Assembly (NCBI GenBank): GCA_009801085.1 | Contig: VNWV01000016.1 | Location: 186,001 to 250,000, forward strand | DNA length: 64,000 nt | From: Lasiodiplodia sp. COLG20 | Taxonomy: Eukaryota; Ascomycota; Dothideomycetes; Botryosphaeriales; Botryosphaeriaceae | Reading direction: 5' to 3' | Shown here: piece by piece, positions 45,610 through 58,425 of the stretch | Position numbering within the stretch: the stretch's first letter is position 1 | Layout: the number at the start of each line of letters is the position of its first letter | The notes under the pieces: model-generated | Told to the model about the DNA's origin: nothing | Database searches by the model: none | Seen by the model: the letters and a program-made list of their open reading frames with translations, nothing else | Position numbers and translations under genes: made by a program

Positions 45610-46839
45610 TTTGGATGATAGGAGGATTTGAAGAAGGTGAGGCTAATGGACCAAAGGAAAAAAAGAGTTCTCTTTAATAGCTCAGCTTTGCATGCCGATC
45701 ACTTGACCATCAGGCCAGTAGGCTATCAGATCATCGGCTCATGCTTTTCAATGCCCAGAGGCTCCATTAGAAGCTCCGATGGGATGTTTCAAAGGGGATA
45801 CCACTTAACGTGCGGGGTATAGGGTGCATAAAGACCAAGAAGCGGATGTTCGTATTCGGCAGTTGGGTTGTTCGGTAGCTCACTAATCGGGCCATAACAA
45901 CACCACCGCGACTGCAAATAATATAATGAAAACAAAAATGCTTCTATCGACTAAAGTTCCAGACTACTCAGCTTAAATCCCTCTGTGCAACAAAGAAGCG
46001 TCATGGTGTTTTTTTATCTCACGAATATGAGGACCAATGCTTGCTGCTAATGTATAATCGCTTGATTTTTTGGTGGCAAGGGTGGGGGCCTCGAGGATAT
46101 GCTGGAACTAGATACACAGAAGGCAGGTAATATCGAGTGCTTGGTACACCATCATTGGAGGCATTTAGCCTCTGAAATGTGTCACGCCGTGGAAGCCGGA
46201 TCGCGATCCCGGATTTGACGCAGGGATCAATGCGACCTACCCACAAAAGTCAGAACAGCATGATGAAAAATCGGATATCGGAAAAACAGTTAGCCGAGGC
46301 AATCAGTAAACGAAGAAGGCTACACGGACAGTCAATGGGGACAGGACGCGCACATGGCATCGAATGTAGATAACATGGGCGTGGAACTCCGTCTTGTAGT
46401 ATATGTTCCTACCAGCTAGGAGCCTACCACCTAGGGGCATTTAGACAGAATCCAGCTTTCTGGTTTCGGATTCCTCTCACACATAAGCTGTTTAGCTTAT
46501 TGGTTTTCTTTTAAAAAAAATTAACTCAAGACGATTGTGCAAAAGAAAAAACATATTTAGCTATTAAAAAAAAGAGTCTTTAGATTATACACGCATCATA
46601 CAAAAAAATGAGCATCCTTCGCCACCAATCCCAGAAAAAGCGCTGCTGCCTGCTGCATCTCGTCACGAGCCAGTGTACGTGCGCCTCGCCCTCCATACAC
46701 TTAGTTGATTGGACACCGCTGGCGACCCCGCTTCTCACGTGGCGTAAGCTCAGCCTCGCTATACACCTCGACAAAGAATTTGGGAATGCAACCCTTCATG
46801 ACTTGAAATCTCCTTTTACAGGACTGCGCCTCGGCTGTC
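45610..46839. other. Intergenic region, AT-rich at right
   Basis: About 1.2 kb without a recognisable gene. The stretch 46500-46605 is strongly A/T-rich with A runs. Only short, non-conserved frames occur. Confidence 0.45.
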
Positions 46840-49800
46840 ATGGATCCTGTTACCGTCACAGGTCTTATTGCCAGCATGTCCCAACTGTTCGAATACACCG
46901 GAAAGATCGTGAAGTACGTCAACAACGTCCGAAACGCGCCCGCTGAGCGCAATGAAATCACCAAAGAGTGTGTCAGTCTTCTTGGCTAGCTCAACGACCT
47001 AAAATCCCGAGCAGAGACGACTGATCCAAATGATGCGTGGTTTGACGGTGTTCGGAAGTTGGCCTGCGGCGATGGACCACTCGAACAGTTCAAGGAATCA
47101 TTAGAGAAGCTGGCAAAGACTCTTAAACCTGCAAAAGGGGCCAAGAAGTATGGCAAAATGATTGTGTGGCCGCTTTCGAAACAGGACACTCAGACTGCTC
47201 TCTCGCACCTTCATCGACTACAGGCCCTGATCGCGGCTGCACTTACTCAAGACCACTTTACCTTGTCACTTGCTATCAAAGAGAAATTAGACGACCTTTC
47301 TTCAGCCAACACTGGTGAGCTGTCTAACATCTTGCTCTGCAGGCATAGCTGACGTGCTACCCAAGACGTCAAACGGCAACAAATTCTGGACTGGATTTAG
47401 AGAATCACATTCGCATCAAAGCAGCAAGATCATCTCAGGCGTCGTCAGGAAGGTACTGGGACGTGGGTTCTGAATGAACCTCTGTTCCAGGGCTGGCTCC
47501 TCGGACAGCCCAGTGTGCTCTGGTATCCAGGTATCCCTGCAGCAGGCAAGACGATTTTAGCGTAAGTTCTGCTGAGCATCACTTTTAACGTCGTCCTTAC
47601 ATGTCACAGTTCCGTCATAATCGACCACTTAGAGTCCCAAACTGAGAGGCAGAATGCTCACGTCACGTTTCTGTATTGCAATTACAAGGAACAAACCGAA
47701 CAAACGGCCCTGAATCTTGTCAAGAGCCTTGTGAGACAGGTTGTCGAAAGGAAGAGCACTATCTCACGCAGAATCAGCAACCTTTACGACAACTTCATAA
47801 AGACACAAAAATCTCCATCCATCGACGGATGGACGAGTTGCCTCCTGGATGAGATTTCTAGTTCGGATCACATTTACCTTGTGATTGATGCATTTGATGA
47901 ATGCTCTGAAGCGAATCGAGCGCGATCCGGTCTTCTGTGTGAATTGCGCAAGGTTATGAAGGACCCACGAGTACGACTACTCATTACTGCAAGACCAATG
48001 ACACAAGCCGAAATCCATCCAGACAGGACACAGACCTTGGAGATTCACGCAAAGCCGGAAGATATTCGACTGTATCTCGAAAACCAAGTTGATCAAGAGG
48101 AACGGTTGTCACGCATCATCAGACCCGATCCAGACCTACGGCAACGGATAATCGGCACAATAGTCTCCAAAGCCAATGGCATGTTTCTTGCAGCCGAGCT
48201 TCATCTCGCTTCGCTTGCCTCCAAGCATGGCCTCTCCAAAGTGCGCAAATCGCTCGACACCATTCCGGAACACCTGGATGGCGTGTACGACGAAGCTATG
48301 CTCCGCATTGAGCGGCAAACCAAGGATGATGCAGAGCTAGCTGTAAGCGTCTTAGCCTGGATTTCGTGTGCACAGCGACCATTAAGGATCATCGAGTTAC
48401 TCCAGGCTCTGGCCGTGGATTTGGACGAGGACATGCTGGACCCGGAAGCTATGCCCGACGTCACAACACTAGTCGACATCTGTGCTGGATTGATCACCAT
48501 TGATGAATCAAGCGAAGTGATTAGGCTGGTCCATCTTACCACTCAAGACTACTTTCTACGTAGTCGGGCTACCCACTTTCCTCTAGCACACCGGAATATC
48601 ACAGGTACTTGTCTTGCATACCTATCCATAAGAGAATTTCAAAGTGGTTGTAGTCCCTCAGAGGATCTATTCTCCATCCGTCTCAACAGAAATCCGTTCC
48701 TTGCTTATGCCGCAACTTACTGGGCTACACATCTGCATGATTCAGAGGCCGACGGTTCTGTAGACGATTCCCTGCGGGAGAAAGCTCTGGACCTGCTCAC
48801 TAATATACCTCTGTTCCGAAACATGTATCAAACAGAGTATATGCAAAGAAAGGGGCTCTTCATGTCTCGAGGACCAAATTCATCCGTTCCGCTTCACTTC
48901 GCCATTTCTAATGATTTGACATGGTTAGCCCATGAGCTCATTCAAAGAGTACCTGACATTAATGGTTTGGATCCCCACGGCCGTTCAGCCCTGGAGATAG
49001 CTGTGCATCAAAGGAATCAAACGATTGTCCTTGGCCTGCTTCAAGCTGGGACAATAGTCGGCCGTAAAAACTTCCTCGGACGGACCGTCCTTTATAACGC
49101 CGCATGGGATCAGCCTAACACAACTGTACAGATGGTATTCCAGGAGGTCCGAGACTCAGATATCAAGAGCGCGCTGTGGAATACAGCCGTTAAAGATGCA
49201 GTGAAAGACAGAAATCTGAGAGCGATAAAAGCTCTGATGCGTCTCGCTGACGCTAACATCGGGGTTAGACGATTGTTCCACGAGGTTCTGAGCGCTCTTG
49301 TCGCAAGAGATCTACAGCAACAATGGTCTTTGGGAGAGATTGTGAAATTCATGCCACAGTCAGCCCATATCTACCGAGTTGATACAACGGCATTTGCCCC
49401 CATACTGTTCGGCTGGGAGACCGAAAGCAATAACACGCATGTTCTGTTCGCCCGAGCGACGGAAACTCACGTGCTCTTCTCCATGAGGCTAGCTGAGAGT
49501 TTTAACAAAGCCTTCATAGATGAAATTGCCGAGTCATCTGTTTTGGTTCTTCCGGAAGATGGCAATACTCCTAGTTGTGTCGGGTTGGCCCTCCAGACTG
49601 CGAATTTGGATTGCGAATCCTGCACAGGCGAAGAAATGGTCGTTCGCAGAAACGTCAACTACCACCACCTGCTAGAGACTAGCCCATTGTCTTTGATGTT
49701 GAAAAAGCAATGCCAACCGTTCAAGATTCTACACAGGCTTCCAGAATACCCAGATGAAATATGGCGCATCGCTTTCTCACACAATGGCGAAAAATTGGCA

Positions 49801-50804
49801 ATTACCGGTCGAGAAGGGGGCATCCCCATCTACGATACGAACAACTACACTTCACCACAGAGCTTGAGGGAACCCTCCGATAACATAGACCGCGGTCCAA
49901 TGCCAGGTTATGACATCAACAACATCAGCTGGAGCCCTGATGACTTGAAGATCCTGGCAACATATCAGAGCCATGGAGCTCGTGTCTGGGATGTTCAAGT
50001 AAGTTTCACTATTTCAGTTAAAAAGAAAGAAAGCTAACGCATTGCTCAGAAGTCGACTACGGTGACAGTTCTCACCGATTTTGAATTTCCTCCAACTTCT
50101 GGCGATTGGGATCCCACACAGGCTTCAACACTCATTGTAGGATCACAAGACAGTACGTATGGCTTGAGGTCCTGGACCGAGTCAGGTTCCGTTGGTGATG
50201 AATGGGGCGAAAGCTACCGGACCCACGATCTCAGAGTGAGTGAAGATGGCCAGACTCTCGTTACGATCACCGAATGCGGCCTTCACGGGTACCGTATGGA
50301 AACAAAAGAAAAGATCGGGGAGTTAGTTGTCGACGGGGCGAAGTTGATGAGCGTTGATATAACCAAGGACTCTCGACAAATCCTTCTGAACAACGGTGGT
50401 ACAAATCCCTGCCTGATCATTGTCGACTCTGAAACCTTTGAAGTGGTCAGGACATTCGATGGTCCATCGCACAGCCAATTTGTCCTCCGCGGTGCTTTTG
50501 GTGGACTCAACGACGAATATGTGCTTAGTGGCAGCGAAGGCATGTAATGAAACTTCCAGTCTGGGTCTTGCGCTAATCGATATCACAGATGGCTGCGTCT
50601 TCGTTTGGGATAGGGAAGCGAGGCTCCTGGCGATACTTGAGCACTCTGTGAGCGGAAGTGTCAGTGATGTTTCGTGGCATCCCAATGACCCCACAATATT
50701 TGCCTCTGGAGGCGACGATGGAACTCTCTGCATGTAAGACAAAGCCAAAACTCCCAGTATGACTTGATCTTAACACGTGAGGCAGCTGGAAAAAGTCCAT
50801 CTGA
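46840..50804 (+). pseudogene. NACHT-WD40 NLR-like gene with broken 5' part
   Basis: The coding text starts with the N-terminal domain common to fungal NACHT-WD proteins (MDPVTVTGLIASMSQLFEYT), but TAG at 46987-46989 interrupts it at codon 50. After an intron starting at 47315 there is a one-base frameshift near 47358 (GIADVL continues in another frame as TQDVKRQQILDWI), and a second TAG lies at 47398-47400. The Walker A region reads PGIPAAGKTILA before the intron at 47562-47609. The rest is clean: Walker B YLVIDAFDECSE, an ankyrin-like segment near 48980-49130, and WD40 repeats from about 49730. Further introns are 49999-50049, 50540-50588 (apparent GC-AG) and 50734-50785. The last codons read TLCIWKKSI with TGA at 50802-50804. 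A truncated protein from an internal ATG (for example 47731) would lack the P-loop. Confidence 0.7.
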
Positions 50805-51018
50805 CAAACGACATTGGCTGCATTATACCAATAGATCTGCAGAGTTGGAATGGGAGAGATCAGAATTCTCTCACGGTCCTGCAAAGAATACAGTATATAA
50901 TCCACAGCTACGTAGGGAATGGTTAGTCTGGAATTCATCATTGAAGGATCATTCGGTGACGTTCGCGGCGTCAAGGATCAGATTGAATGGCGACTTGATA
51001 CCGAAATGTACGAATCAA

Positions 51019-52169
51019 CTACTGAAATATTTTCTGCCAGGGCCCCTCAAGAATTCCCTCCGAGTCCATATCGTAGTATCCCCTCGGTGCCTGCTTGACC
51101 AAGCTCCTAGCCAGAACGCACAGTGCCCGCCCATTCATCTCGCGGTCGCTCACGATACGCAGCAGACACTGGCCTGCGTCTTCACCGGACGCCAGCGCAA
51201 TACCATTGGCATCGAGGTGCTCAATCAGCTGCGGCGGAACCAGCGCCGTCCTGAGGAACCTGCATCACGAAAATAAGCAGCCACCCGTCAGCATGCACTC
51301 AGCCACGTCATCAAGGGAATGCCTATACGGTAAGGCAGGGAACTACTCACGACGGACAAATCGTATTCACCCTCGTCCCATGCGCCCCAACCACCCGCCT
51401 CAACGACCTCATCAGCCCACGCACCGCCCACTTCCCCGACGCATACTGGCAAAACGTCGACGCATCCAAATACGCCGCAATCGACCCCTGCAGCACGAGA
51501 CTCGTCTGCGGCGCGGGGGCACCGTCGGCGAGAGCCGCAGCGTGCTGGCGGCGGAAGTAGTGCAGGGCGAGCTTGGTCGAGTAGAGGACGCCCTTGTAGT
51601 TGACGTCGACCATGGCGAGCGAGGGCTCAGCGGGGTCCGCGTCGAGGGATTCTTCGTTGGTCGCGAAGATGCTGTCGACGCTGGTGCTGATGCCGGCGTT
51701 GGCGACGACGATGTGGATGAGCGAGGTCGGCGAGAAGGTGCGCGCGGCGCGGAAGAGGGCGACTTGGTCGGGCCATTGGGTGACGTCGCATTTGGTGAAG
51801 TGGAGTTGGCTGGAGGGCTGTTAGAAGCTGGGGTACGGATTTCAGCTGGGGGTGGGTACGTACTCGGGGAACTCGGAGACCAGCTTTTCGGCTGGCTTGG
51901 AGGCGATGTCGCCGATTACGACGTAGGCGCTGTGATTTGAACGTTAGATTCGTTCTCGAAATGTTATGTTATTTTCCGAGTGGATGCCTTACCCCGCATT
52001 AACGAGGGCTCTGACGTAGGATTCTCCGATTCCTTGCGCCCCTGCATAAAAGGTCAGTTAAGTAGATGCGTGGAGCCTTTATGTACTTACCGCCAGTGAC
52101 GATCGCAGTTTTCCCGCGAACTGCACTGACATCGAAATCCGTGTTGCAATCAACCAGTGATGAAGCCAT
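51019..52169 (-). CDS. Short-chain dehydrogenase/reductase, 297 aa
   Basis: An NAD(P)-dependent oxidoreductase of the classical SDR type. The five-exon model is 52169-52091, 52041-51993, 51929-51864, 51809-51351 and 51259-51019, with introns of 49, 63, 54 and 91 bp, all GT-AG and in phase; the total is 298 codons with stop. The cofactor motif is VTGGAQGIG, and the NAG block reads VVANAGI. The catalytic residues are Ser174, Tyr187 and Lys191 (S-x12-Y-x3-K; QYASGK). The C-terminal part (from FLRTALVPPQ) forms the substrate-binding end. The substrate is unknown; fungal 15-hydroxyprostaglandin-dehydrogenase-like SDRs look similar. A second SDR is transcribed divergently 640 bases away. Confidence 0.85.
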
Positions 52170-52809
52170 TGTTTCAGAAGAGAGGAGAGATTATTTTCCC
52201 AGAGCTGACACCATCTTTGCTGAGAACTAACCTCCTGGTTTTATGTTCGACGCTGAGCTGAAAGTCTCGGACTTCCCCACATTGGATACCGTAGCCAATA
52301 AAGCCAGAGCCACGGGTAGCTTACTAGAACTTAGTAACGACTATAGGTAGAGATTCCTTCGCGCGGCCCCTGCATCAACGCCCCAGCCGCACCCGACGGG
52401 AGATTCCACCCGACCCCGCCCGCCTGAAAGTGGCCCCCACCCCCCGCTTCTAAGTACCACCACACTCCATTGTCGCGACACCATGTAAATAGGTATACTG
52501 CCACTTGCGGGCATTTAGTGGGGATTATGACACTATACTCAAAAGAAAATGCCTTAAAGGCATTGAATTGTGGTCGGGGCAAGTATGCCCCAGGCAAAAG
52601 TGGATGATTTATCCTTCAGGAAAGTGTTCCCCACACGGAGCCGAAAATCTATGAGGAAAGTGCAACCCAGGCATCAATTGCTTCGCGTATGAACACCAGG
52701 TTTATTTAAGCTGTATCTATCGCCGTCAATGTCAATGAGACTTAACTATACGACCATCGAATCAAAAAAAAAAAAAAAATCAAGACACGGAAACACCACA
52801 ATTACCATA
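52170..52809. promoter_or_regulatory. Divergent promoter region between two SDR genes
   Basis: About 640 bases shared by two head-to-head dehydrogenase genes. A CCAAT box lies at 52295-52299, about 125 bases from the minus-strand ATG. A tract of about 15 A lies near 52766-52780, just before the plus-strand start, and could act as a nucleosome-excluding element. Confidence 0.35.
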
Positions 52810-53625
52810 ATGGACGTCCCAGGCTTCGCATTGATCACGGGAGCTGCCTCCGGCATCGGAAGAGCATGTGCGAAAGGCTTCGCCGCCGAGGGTTCTGCCG
52901 GCATTGCCTTACTCGACATCAACCAAGAAGCCTTAGCAGCCGTCAAGCAAGAAATCGAGAACGAAATCACAAAGCCGGACGGCAAGCCCTGCCAAATCGA
53001 AACCTACACCATCGACATCTCCAACGAAGACCAAGTCATCCAAGTCGCCAACGCCGTCGCCCAAAAATTCGGCCGCATCGACTACGCCGTCAACGCCGCC
53101 GGCATCGCCATGAAACACGAGGGCGGCGCCGCGTTCGCCAAAACGCCCGATTGGCAGCGCATCATGGACATCAACCTCAACGGCACCTTCTACGTCCTCA
53201 AAGCGGCGGCGCAGATCATGCTGAAGCAGGAGCCCATCCTGTCGTCCATCGACGGCAGGCCGCTGCAGCGCGGCTCCATCGTCAATTTCGGATCCATCCA
53301 GAGCGTCGTCGGTATCACGCTGTCGGCGGCGTACACGACGACGAAGCACGCGGTTATTGGGCTGACGCGGACGGCGTCGGAGGATTATGCGAATAAGGGG
53401 TTGCGCATCAATGCTGTTTGCCCGGGTTACACGGAGACGCCGCTGACGACGAAGAATCCTGATGTTGCGAAGGCTATGGCGGAGAGGGTCATGACGGCGG
53501 TGCCGATGCAGCGCATGGGGAATCCCAAAGAGATTGCTGATGGCGTGTTGTACTTGGCTGGTGGGAGGAGTTCTTTCGTTACTGGCTCCGCGCTAATGGT
53601 TGACGGCGGTTACACTTCCAGGTAG
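52810..53625 (+). CDS. Short-chain dehydrogenase/reductase, 271 aa
   Basis: An intronless classical SDR. The cofactor-binding motif is ITGAASGIGRA at residues 9-19, the structural motif is NAAG (95-98) and the catalytic residues are Ser162, Tyr175 and Lys179 (AAYTTTKHA). After it come VCPGYTETPL and the C-terminal SFVTGSALMVDGGYTSR, both typical of SDRs related to 3-oxoacyl-ACP reductase or cyclopentanol-type dehydrogenases. The ATG at 52810 was chosen; an in-frame ATG at 52729 would add 27 residues encoded partly by a poly-A tract and is unlikely. The substrate cannot be named. The divergent SDR neighbour suggests joint regulation. Confidence 0.88.
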   Translation: MDVPGFALITGAASGIGRACAKGFAAEGSAGIALLDINQEALAAVKQEIENEITKPDGKPCQIETYTIDISNEDQVIQVANAVAQKFGRIDYAVNAAGIAMKHEGGAAFAKTPDWQRIMDINLNGTFYVLKAAAQIMLKQEPILSSIDGRPLQRGSIVNFGSIQSVVGITLSAAYTTTKHAVIGLTRTASEDYANKGLRINAVCPGYTETPLTTKNPDVAKAMAERVMTAVPMQRMGNPKEIADGVLYLAGGRSSFVTGSALMVDGGYTSR

Positions 53626-54407
53626 ACAGTGGCTGAGTTGGAGATGAGCCTTCGACAATAACTAAATTAGGCTCAGTGTGGCCTCATCTGAGCCCTTCGG
53701 TATCAGACCCAAGTGGCTTACACCGCAATTCGCCGTGAAGGTCTTGCTACGGGAGCGAACCGCGTTACAAGTGATGTCACCTCGGTCGCACAGCATAAGA
53801 GCCCTCATCCCTAGGCAAGGCTGACCGGGGATCAAGGCCGTGGTCTCCCGATAGATCATTGTATTCTAAGAATTTTAGCTCAGTCATGGCTACTCCATTA
53901 TCAGTACTATTCTGCACGATGATGACACTGAAGGTCGTTTTAGCTAGCCCGACTGTTAGGTGACGTCCAATTGGCTCAGTTCACGCCTGGATTTTAGTAG
54001 AAGCCCTGTGGGGAGACTTTCTGTCTCGAGGCTCTCTTAAATTTCGCGCTCCGATCTTGGTGTGTGGGTCCCAGTATGACGTGTTACATCAGGAATTAAG
54101 TACTACGGCTTGACCTGGCCCAAAATTAGGCCAATGGTATATTAAAGCTCCCGTGCTGTTACACGAAGCCCTTGCATCGCTAGTTAGTTTCAATGAGGGA
54201 CAAACAGGCAGCATGCGGCTATGCAATTGCCTTGTAACATAGTCACATTATGTACCCTTCTAAGTATGGAAAGATCTTTGAATAGCATTGCGGTGGCAGA
54301 AGCCTTCTTCTGAAGTATATATACTTTATCAATCTACCCTAAAAACTCCCGAAGTAAGTTTCTTCTGTCAACGAACCAATTCGGCGACTGCACAGATTTC
54401 CACAATT
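53626..54407. promoter_or_regulatory. Intergenic region upstream of the DUF3433 gene
   Basis: About 780 bases without a supportable gene. A TATATATA at 54316-54323 lies about 85 bases before the downstream ATG and is a plausible core promoter. Nothing else was recognised. Confidence 0.4.
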
Positions 54408-57400
54408 ATGAGCGGCATTGCCAACACAATTTTCGAAGGCGGCGATCGTCTCTCAGAAGATCCACAATCATTCTCACCAATGTCGACGACCATTGAGAGA
54501 CTCTCATCCGATACTATCCAAACAAAGCCGCAGCATGATGCTTTGGAGAGACGCAAGACCATCGGGAGCATGAAGGCCGCGCGGCATTCACCTACTCATA
54601 GCGCAACCACGACTCGGGAAGTTTGTTCTTCAACCGAAAGGCAGTCGACCTCAAGTGACCCCGGTATTTTCCATACTGGTCCCGAGGAAACCGGTTCTAA
54701 ACAGCAGCTCGGAAAAGACTCTCAGGATCCGAATACAATGAGCAACTCGAATGGAAATATACCTGACAACCAAACGGACGACCAAACGGAAAATCAAACA
54801 GACAACAAAGCCCTGGAAGTGCTCCAACAAGCAGGAGATATGGAATGCATCGGGCCAAACTCAACGCAGTGCCGCCGTCTACTTTTACGTCCCCACCAGC
54901 TGATGTTGCTCGGGTACGCCAGCTTTTTCGCATTGATCATTGGGGCGCTGGAGCTTCTAAACTACTTTTCCCAGCGCAACCAAGGACTATGCACTGTACA
55001 ACAGAGCTGGCACTATCTGTGGACCTACGGACCGACCTTTTTCCTGACCGTTATTGTTATCTGCTGGGGTCCGGTGGAGTACCGGTTCAAGCAGATGACG
55101 CCGTGGGTGATGGTTAGGCGTGGTTCATCTGAAGCATTGCAAGGAATTTCATTGAACTACACGACTGCATCAATGCCCAGTGTCCTCTTAAAATCCGTGA
55201 AGATGAGACATTTTCCAGTCACTCTGGCCATATCCGGGATGCTACTCTTACGACTCCTTGTCATCGCGTCAACCGGCCTTCTAAGTCTGGAGTATCGAAG
55301 CATAGAACAGCCAGGATCCTTTGTACTAATCGACAAATTCAATTTCACAAACGCAAATGGGATACCTGATTCGAGAGGAGCATTGCGATTTTGGGCAATC
55401 GAACGCTTCAACTCTTCATATCCCGCTGGGACGACACCGGATTTTGCGACACAAACATTTTATCCTTTGGAATCAGGTCAGTCAGCGTAGATATCGATAA
55501 GCGCCTTGAACCCTAGGCTGACAAGGGACAGTAAGCAATGCAACAGTATCCGTTGTTGCAGATGTCTTTTCCGCGAACCTGGGCAAGTGCGAATCTGTGG
55601 AGTGGGAATACTCAGCCCCCTTCAACATCACGCGACCTGATCCCTATTCAGATTTCGATAATACCTGTATTGCCACAAACATCCGTTCTCCGTCTTGCTC
55701 TATCCAGAAATATTGTCTTTGGTCGAAAGAATTCGACTCGAACGATCACCGCAACCATGTTGACCAAATCAGGTGTACCGAAAATTCGACGACCGGGAGT
55801 TCGGAACGAGTGTTCATCTATCTGGCATGGTTCAACGACCTGGAGCTGTCCGAGGCCGGAGACTCCCGTCAGATGTATTCAGGCTTAAGTAACATTTTCG
55901 GCATCCTTTGCGAACCAGAGTATTCCTTAACCCGCCGCTGGGTTTCCAATTCAACTTCTAGGGCAGATGACCTCGTCCGTGTTTCGGAAATCACAGGAAG
56001 CTCTCCATTTCGCTCAGCAGAGACTTCTATAACCACCAAAGGAATTGTCGAGGCTATGAGTGGCCGCTTTATCGACTATGGTGATATCACTGGCACGATC
56101 ACCCAAGAGTCAAGTCCTTGGTTCGATCTACTCAACATTACGGACCCTCATGTCGATATCGGAGCACTCAACGATACAACACGTCTAGATCGTAACTCAC
56201 GGGAAATTTTCCCCGCCTTTGCAGCTCAATGGGCGAAAGCAAGTCGGATGTCGGCACAGAATCAGTCTGTTCAGGGGCTTGTTAGCAGAAATGAGAGTAG
56301 ACTCTGTGTCCAGTCTTTTGCTTTGCGGCTGATGGAAGCTCTTTGTGCGATCTTCTGCGCCTTGTGCGTGGGCTTGAGCTTCCTCTCCACCCTGTCGCAT
56401 GATGAGGGCTCGGAAGGCCTGCTCTACCATGCGATACACCTGGCCCGGAATGACAGATTTGTGCAGGCTCTCAGAGAACAAGAATGCTTAACGGCATGTT
56501 GCAAAAAAAAACCACAAATCAAATCCTGGACCACGCCGGAGACGATGCCCATGAGCGATACCGTCGTAGTACCGTTGAAGCCGGATACCGAAATCCCGAC
56601 CAGACCCGCCTGGTGCCCCATTCCGAGCAGCAGGTTGTTTTGCTTGAGCATGGTAGCCATTTCGCTGCTTATTGCGGCAACGCTCGAACTTTTGTTGCAG
56701 TTCTCGGCTAAGAAACATGGGATTGCGAATGTTTCAACAATTGGATATATGAAATATTCGTGGGTGTTCATTCCTTCTCTCGTTTTGTCTTTGGTGGGAT
56801 CTGGCTTCGATATGTTGAGCTTCTCCACGAGAGCTTTGCACCAGTTCCAACAACTCCATCGTAACACAGTCGGCATTCAAACAATCCTTCTTGATCCGCT
56901 CAGGAAAACCACGATCGCTCTATTCATTCAATCACTGAAGCTTCGCAGTTTCGGACTATCTGCTATATTGATCGCTTCAATGGCCACGTCGCTGCTTGGC
57001 ATTACCAGCAGTGGAATCTACGTAGCCGACAGGGTACCTGCAAGGGAAAGCATTAACCTGACACTTCAAGATTGGTTCACCAATGATCATAATTCTACTA
57101 GGTTCGACGTGATACAGACTGGAGGGGGATATGTGTCAATCTCCGACCTTATACATTACGACAATATATCATTTCTCCAGTGGACTTACGAGGGCCTGGC
57201 GTTTCCAAAACTGTCATCGAGCGCGAGCGAGAGCATCCTGCATTCTAGGCTCACATTGAGCACGAAAGTACCTGCTCTTCGTGCTCAAATGAACTGCAGT
57301 TTCAACAGCTTTCACAATGACGCTACCCCTTTCGACGAGTTGAACTTGACTTTCCTAAAACCCTCTTTACCATGCATTCCACACTACAACAATGGCACGA

Positions 57401-58425
57401 TTCAGAACGTAGAAGTTCTGATCAGAAGCCCGTACGAGACAACGAGCAATACCTTTTTCGCACAGAAGGCCCAGCTAGTGGATATAAACATGTTTGACAA
57501 CATTATTGATGGCTATGGAGATGATCATTACTGGTATGCAGTGGGAAGGACAACTGGGAGTAGTGTCTATGATGTTACACTAATAGAATGCTTGCCTTAC
57601 GCCGAAGTCCTCGACGTCAATGCCAACTTTATTCTCCCCGATTTCAAAATCGACACATCGGAACCGCCACAGGCCGTTGAAAGTTCAGCTCGGGTTATTC
57701 AAAAAGGTTTCCAAGGATTAAATAGCTGGGGTCCGATGTCACTCTTCACCGGGAATATCAGCTTCATAATAGGAGCCATTGAGCCGTTCTTCGAGGCAAT
57801 GATTTGGGGTCGTGAAGGAACGCCAGAAGAAGAACTGATCGGCGAGGGAAATGCCTCGAACTTGGTCGAGAAGATGGAACATCTCTGGCAAACGACACAA
57901 GCCCAGAATTTACGGCTGTTTTTTGCGCCCTTTCCATCGAACCTATCTATCATACCTGAGGGGCTGCTTCTTTCCAACTTGACTGGTACTGTTACGGATT
58001 ACGATCGTCTACGCCTCGTTCAAAGTGCCATTTCTACCCGTATCTTGGAAGGAATACTGGTCTTTCTAGCTGTCTGCGCTATTGTGTCCTGGGTCTTGAC
58101 AGAACCTCTGGACATGAAGGCGGAAGATATTGGAAGCATAGGAGCGAAGATGAAACTCTTCTTAGACGGTGAGATGCTAAAAAAGATTCCGGAAGGAGCC
58201 GAACTTTGGAGCGAAGAGGAACTTCTGCGCAGTGGCATTTTCGACGGAGATAGGTTCAGCCTGCGGTGGTGGCTAAGAAGCAAGAGCGATGGAGAGCATG
58301 AAGGACTGAACGAAGAGGACAATGAGACTGGAAGGGAGCATGGTCCGCGAAATGGAGCTGACGATGAAGAAGAGTGGAGGTATGGTATTGATATTATCAC
58401 GGCTTTACCGGGAAAAGAAGGCTGA
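54408..58425 (+). CDS. DUF3433-family large membrane protein, 1320 aa
   Basis: The two-exon gene is 54408-55476 and 55532-58425, separated by a 55-bp intron (donor GTCAGT, acceptor GGACAG) that keeps phase; the total is 1321 codons with stop. The N-terminal 140 residues are hydrophilic and Ser/Thr/Gln-rich. Then follow two copies of the DUF3433 pattern. Copy 1 starts near residue 165 (LMLLGYASFFALIIGALELL, LWTYGPTFFLTVIVICWGPV). Copy 2 starts near residue 755 (LFCLSMVAISLLIAATLELL, YSWVFIPSLVLSLVG). Each copy is followed by a loop rich in N-glycosylation sites and a further TM. The tail is acidic (EEDNETGREHGPRNGADDEE). The family is specific to fungi and has no known biochemical role. The ATG at 54408 was preferred over 54288, which lies upstream of the TATA element. 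Confidence 0.83.

Noticed and set aside
46500..46605. A/T-rich tract as a transposon end or replication origin
   Set aside because: No terminal inverted repeat, target duplication or consensus was visible; A runs alone are not evidence.
52729..52809. Upstream ATG of the intronless SDR
   Set aside because: The 27 extra residues come from a poly-A/Lys stretch and do not belong to the SDR fold; the ATG at 52810 sits directly before the first beta strand.
53690..53870. Possible structured RNA or tRNA in the GC-rich stretch after the second SDR
   Set aside because: No A/B box pair or cloverleaf could be drawn; only scattered short complementarity.
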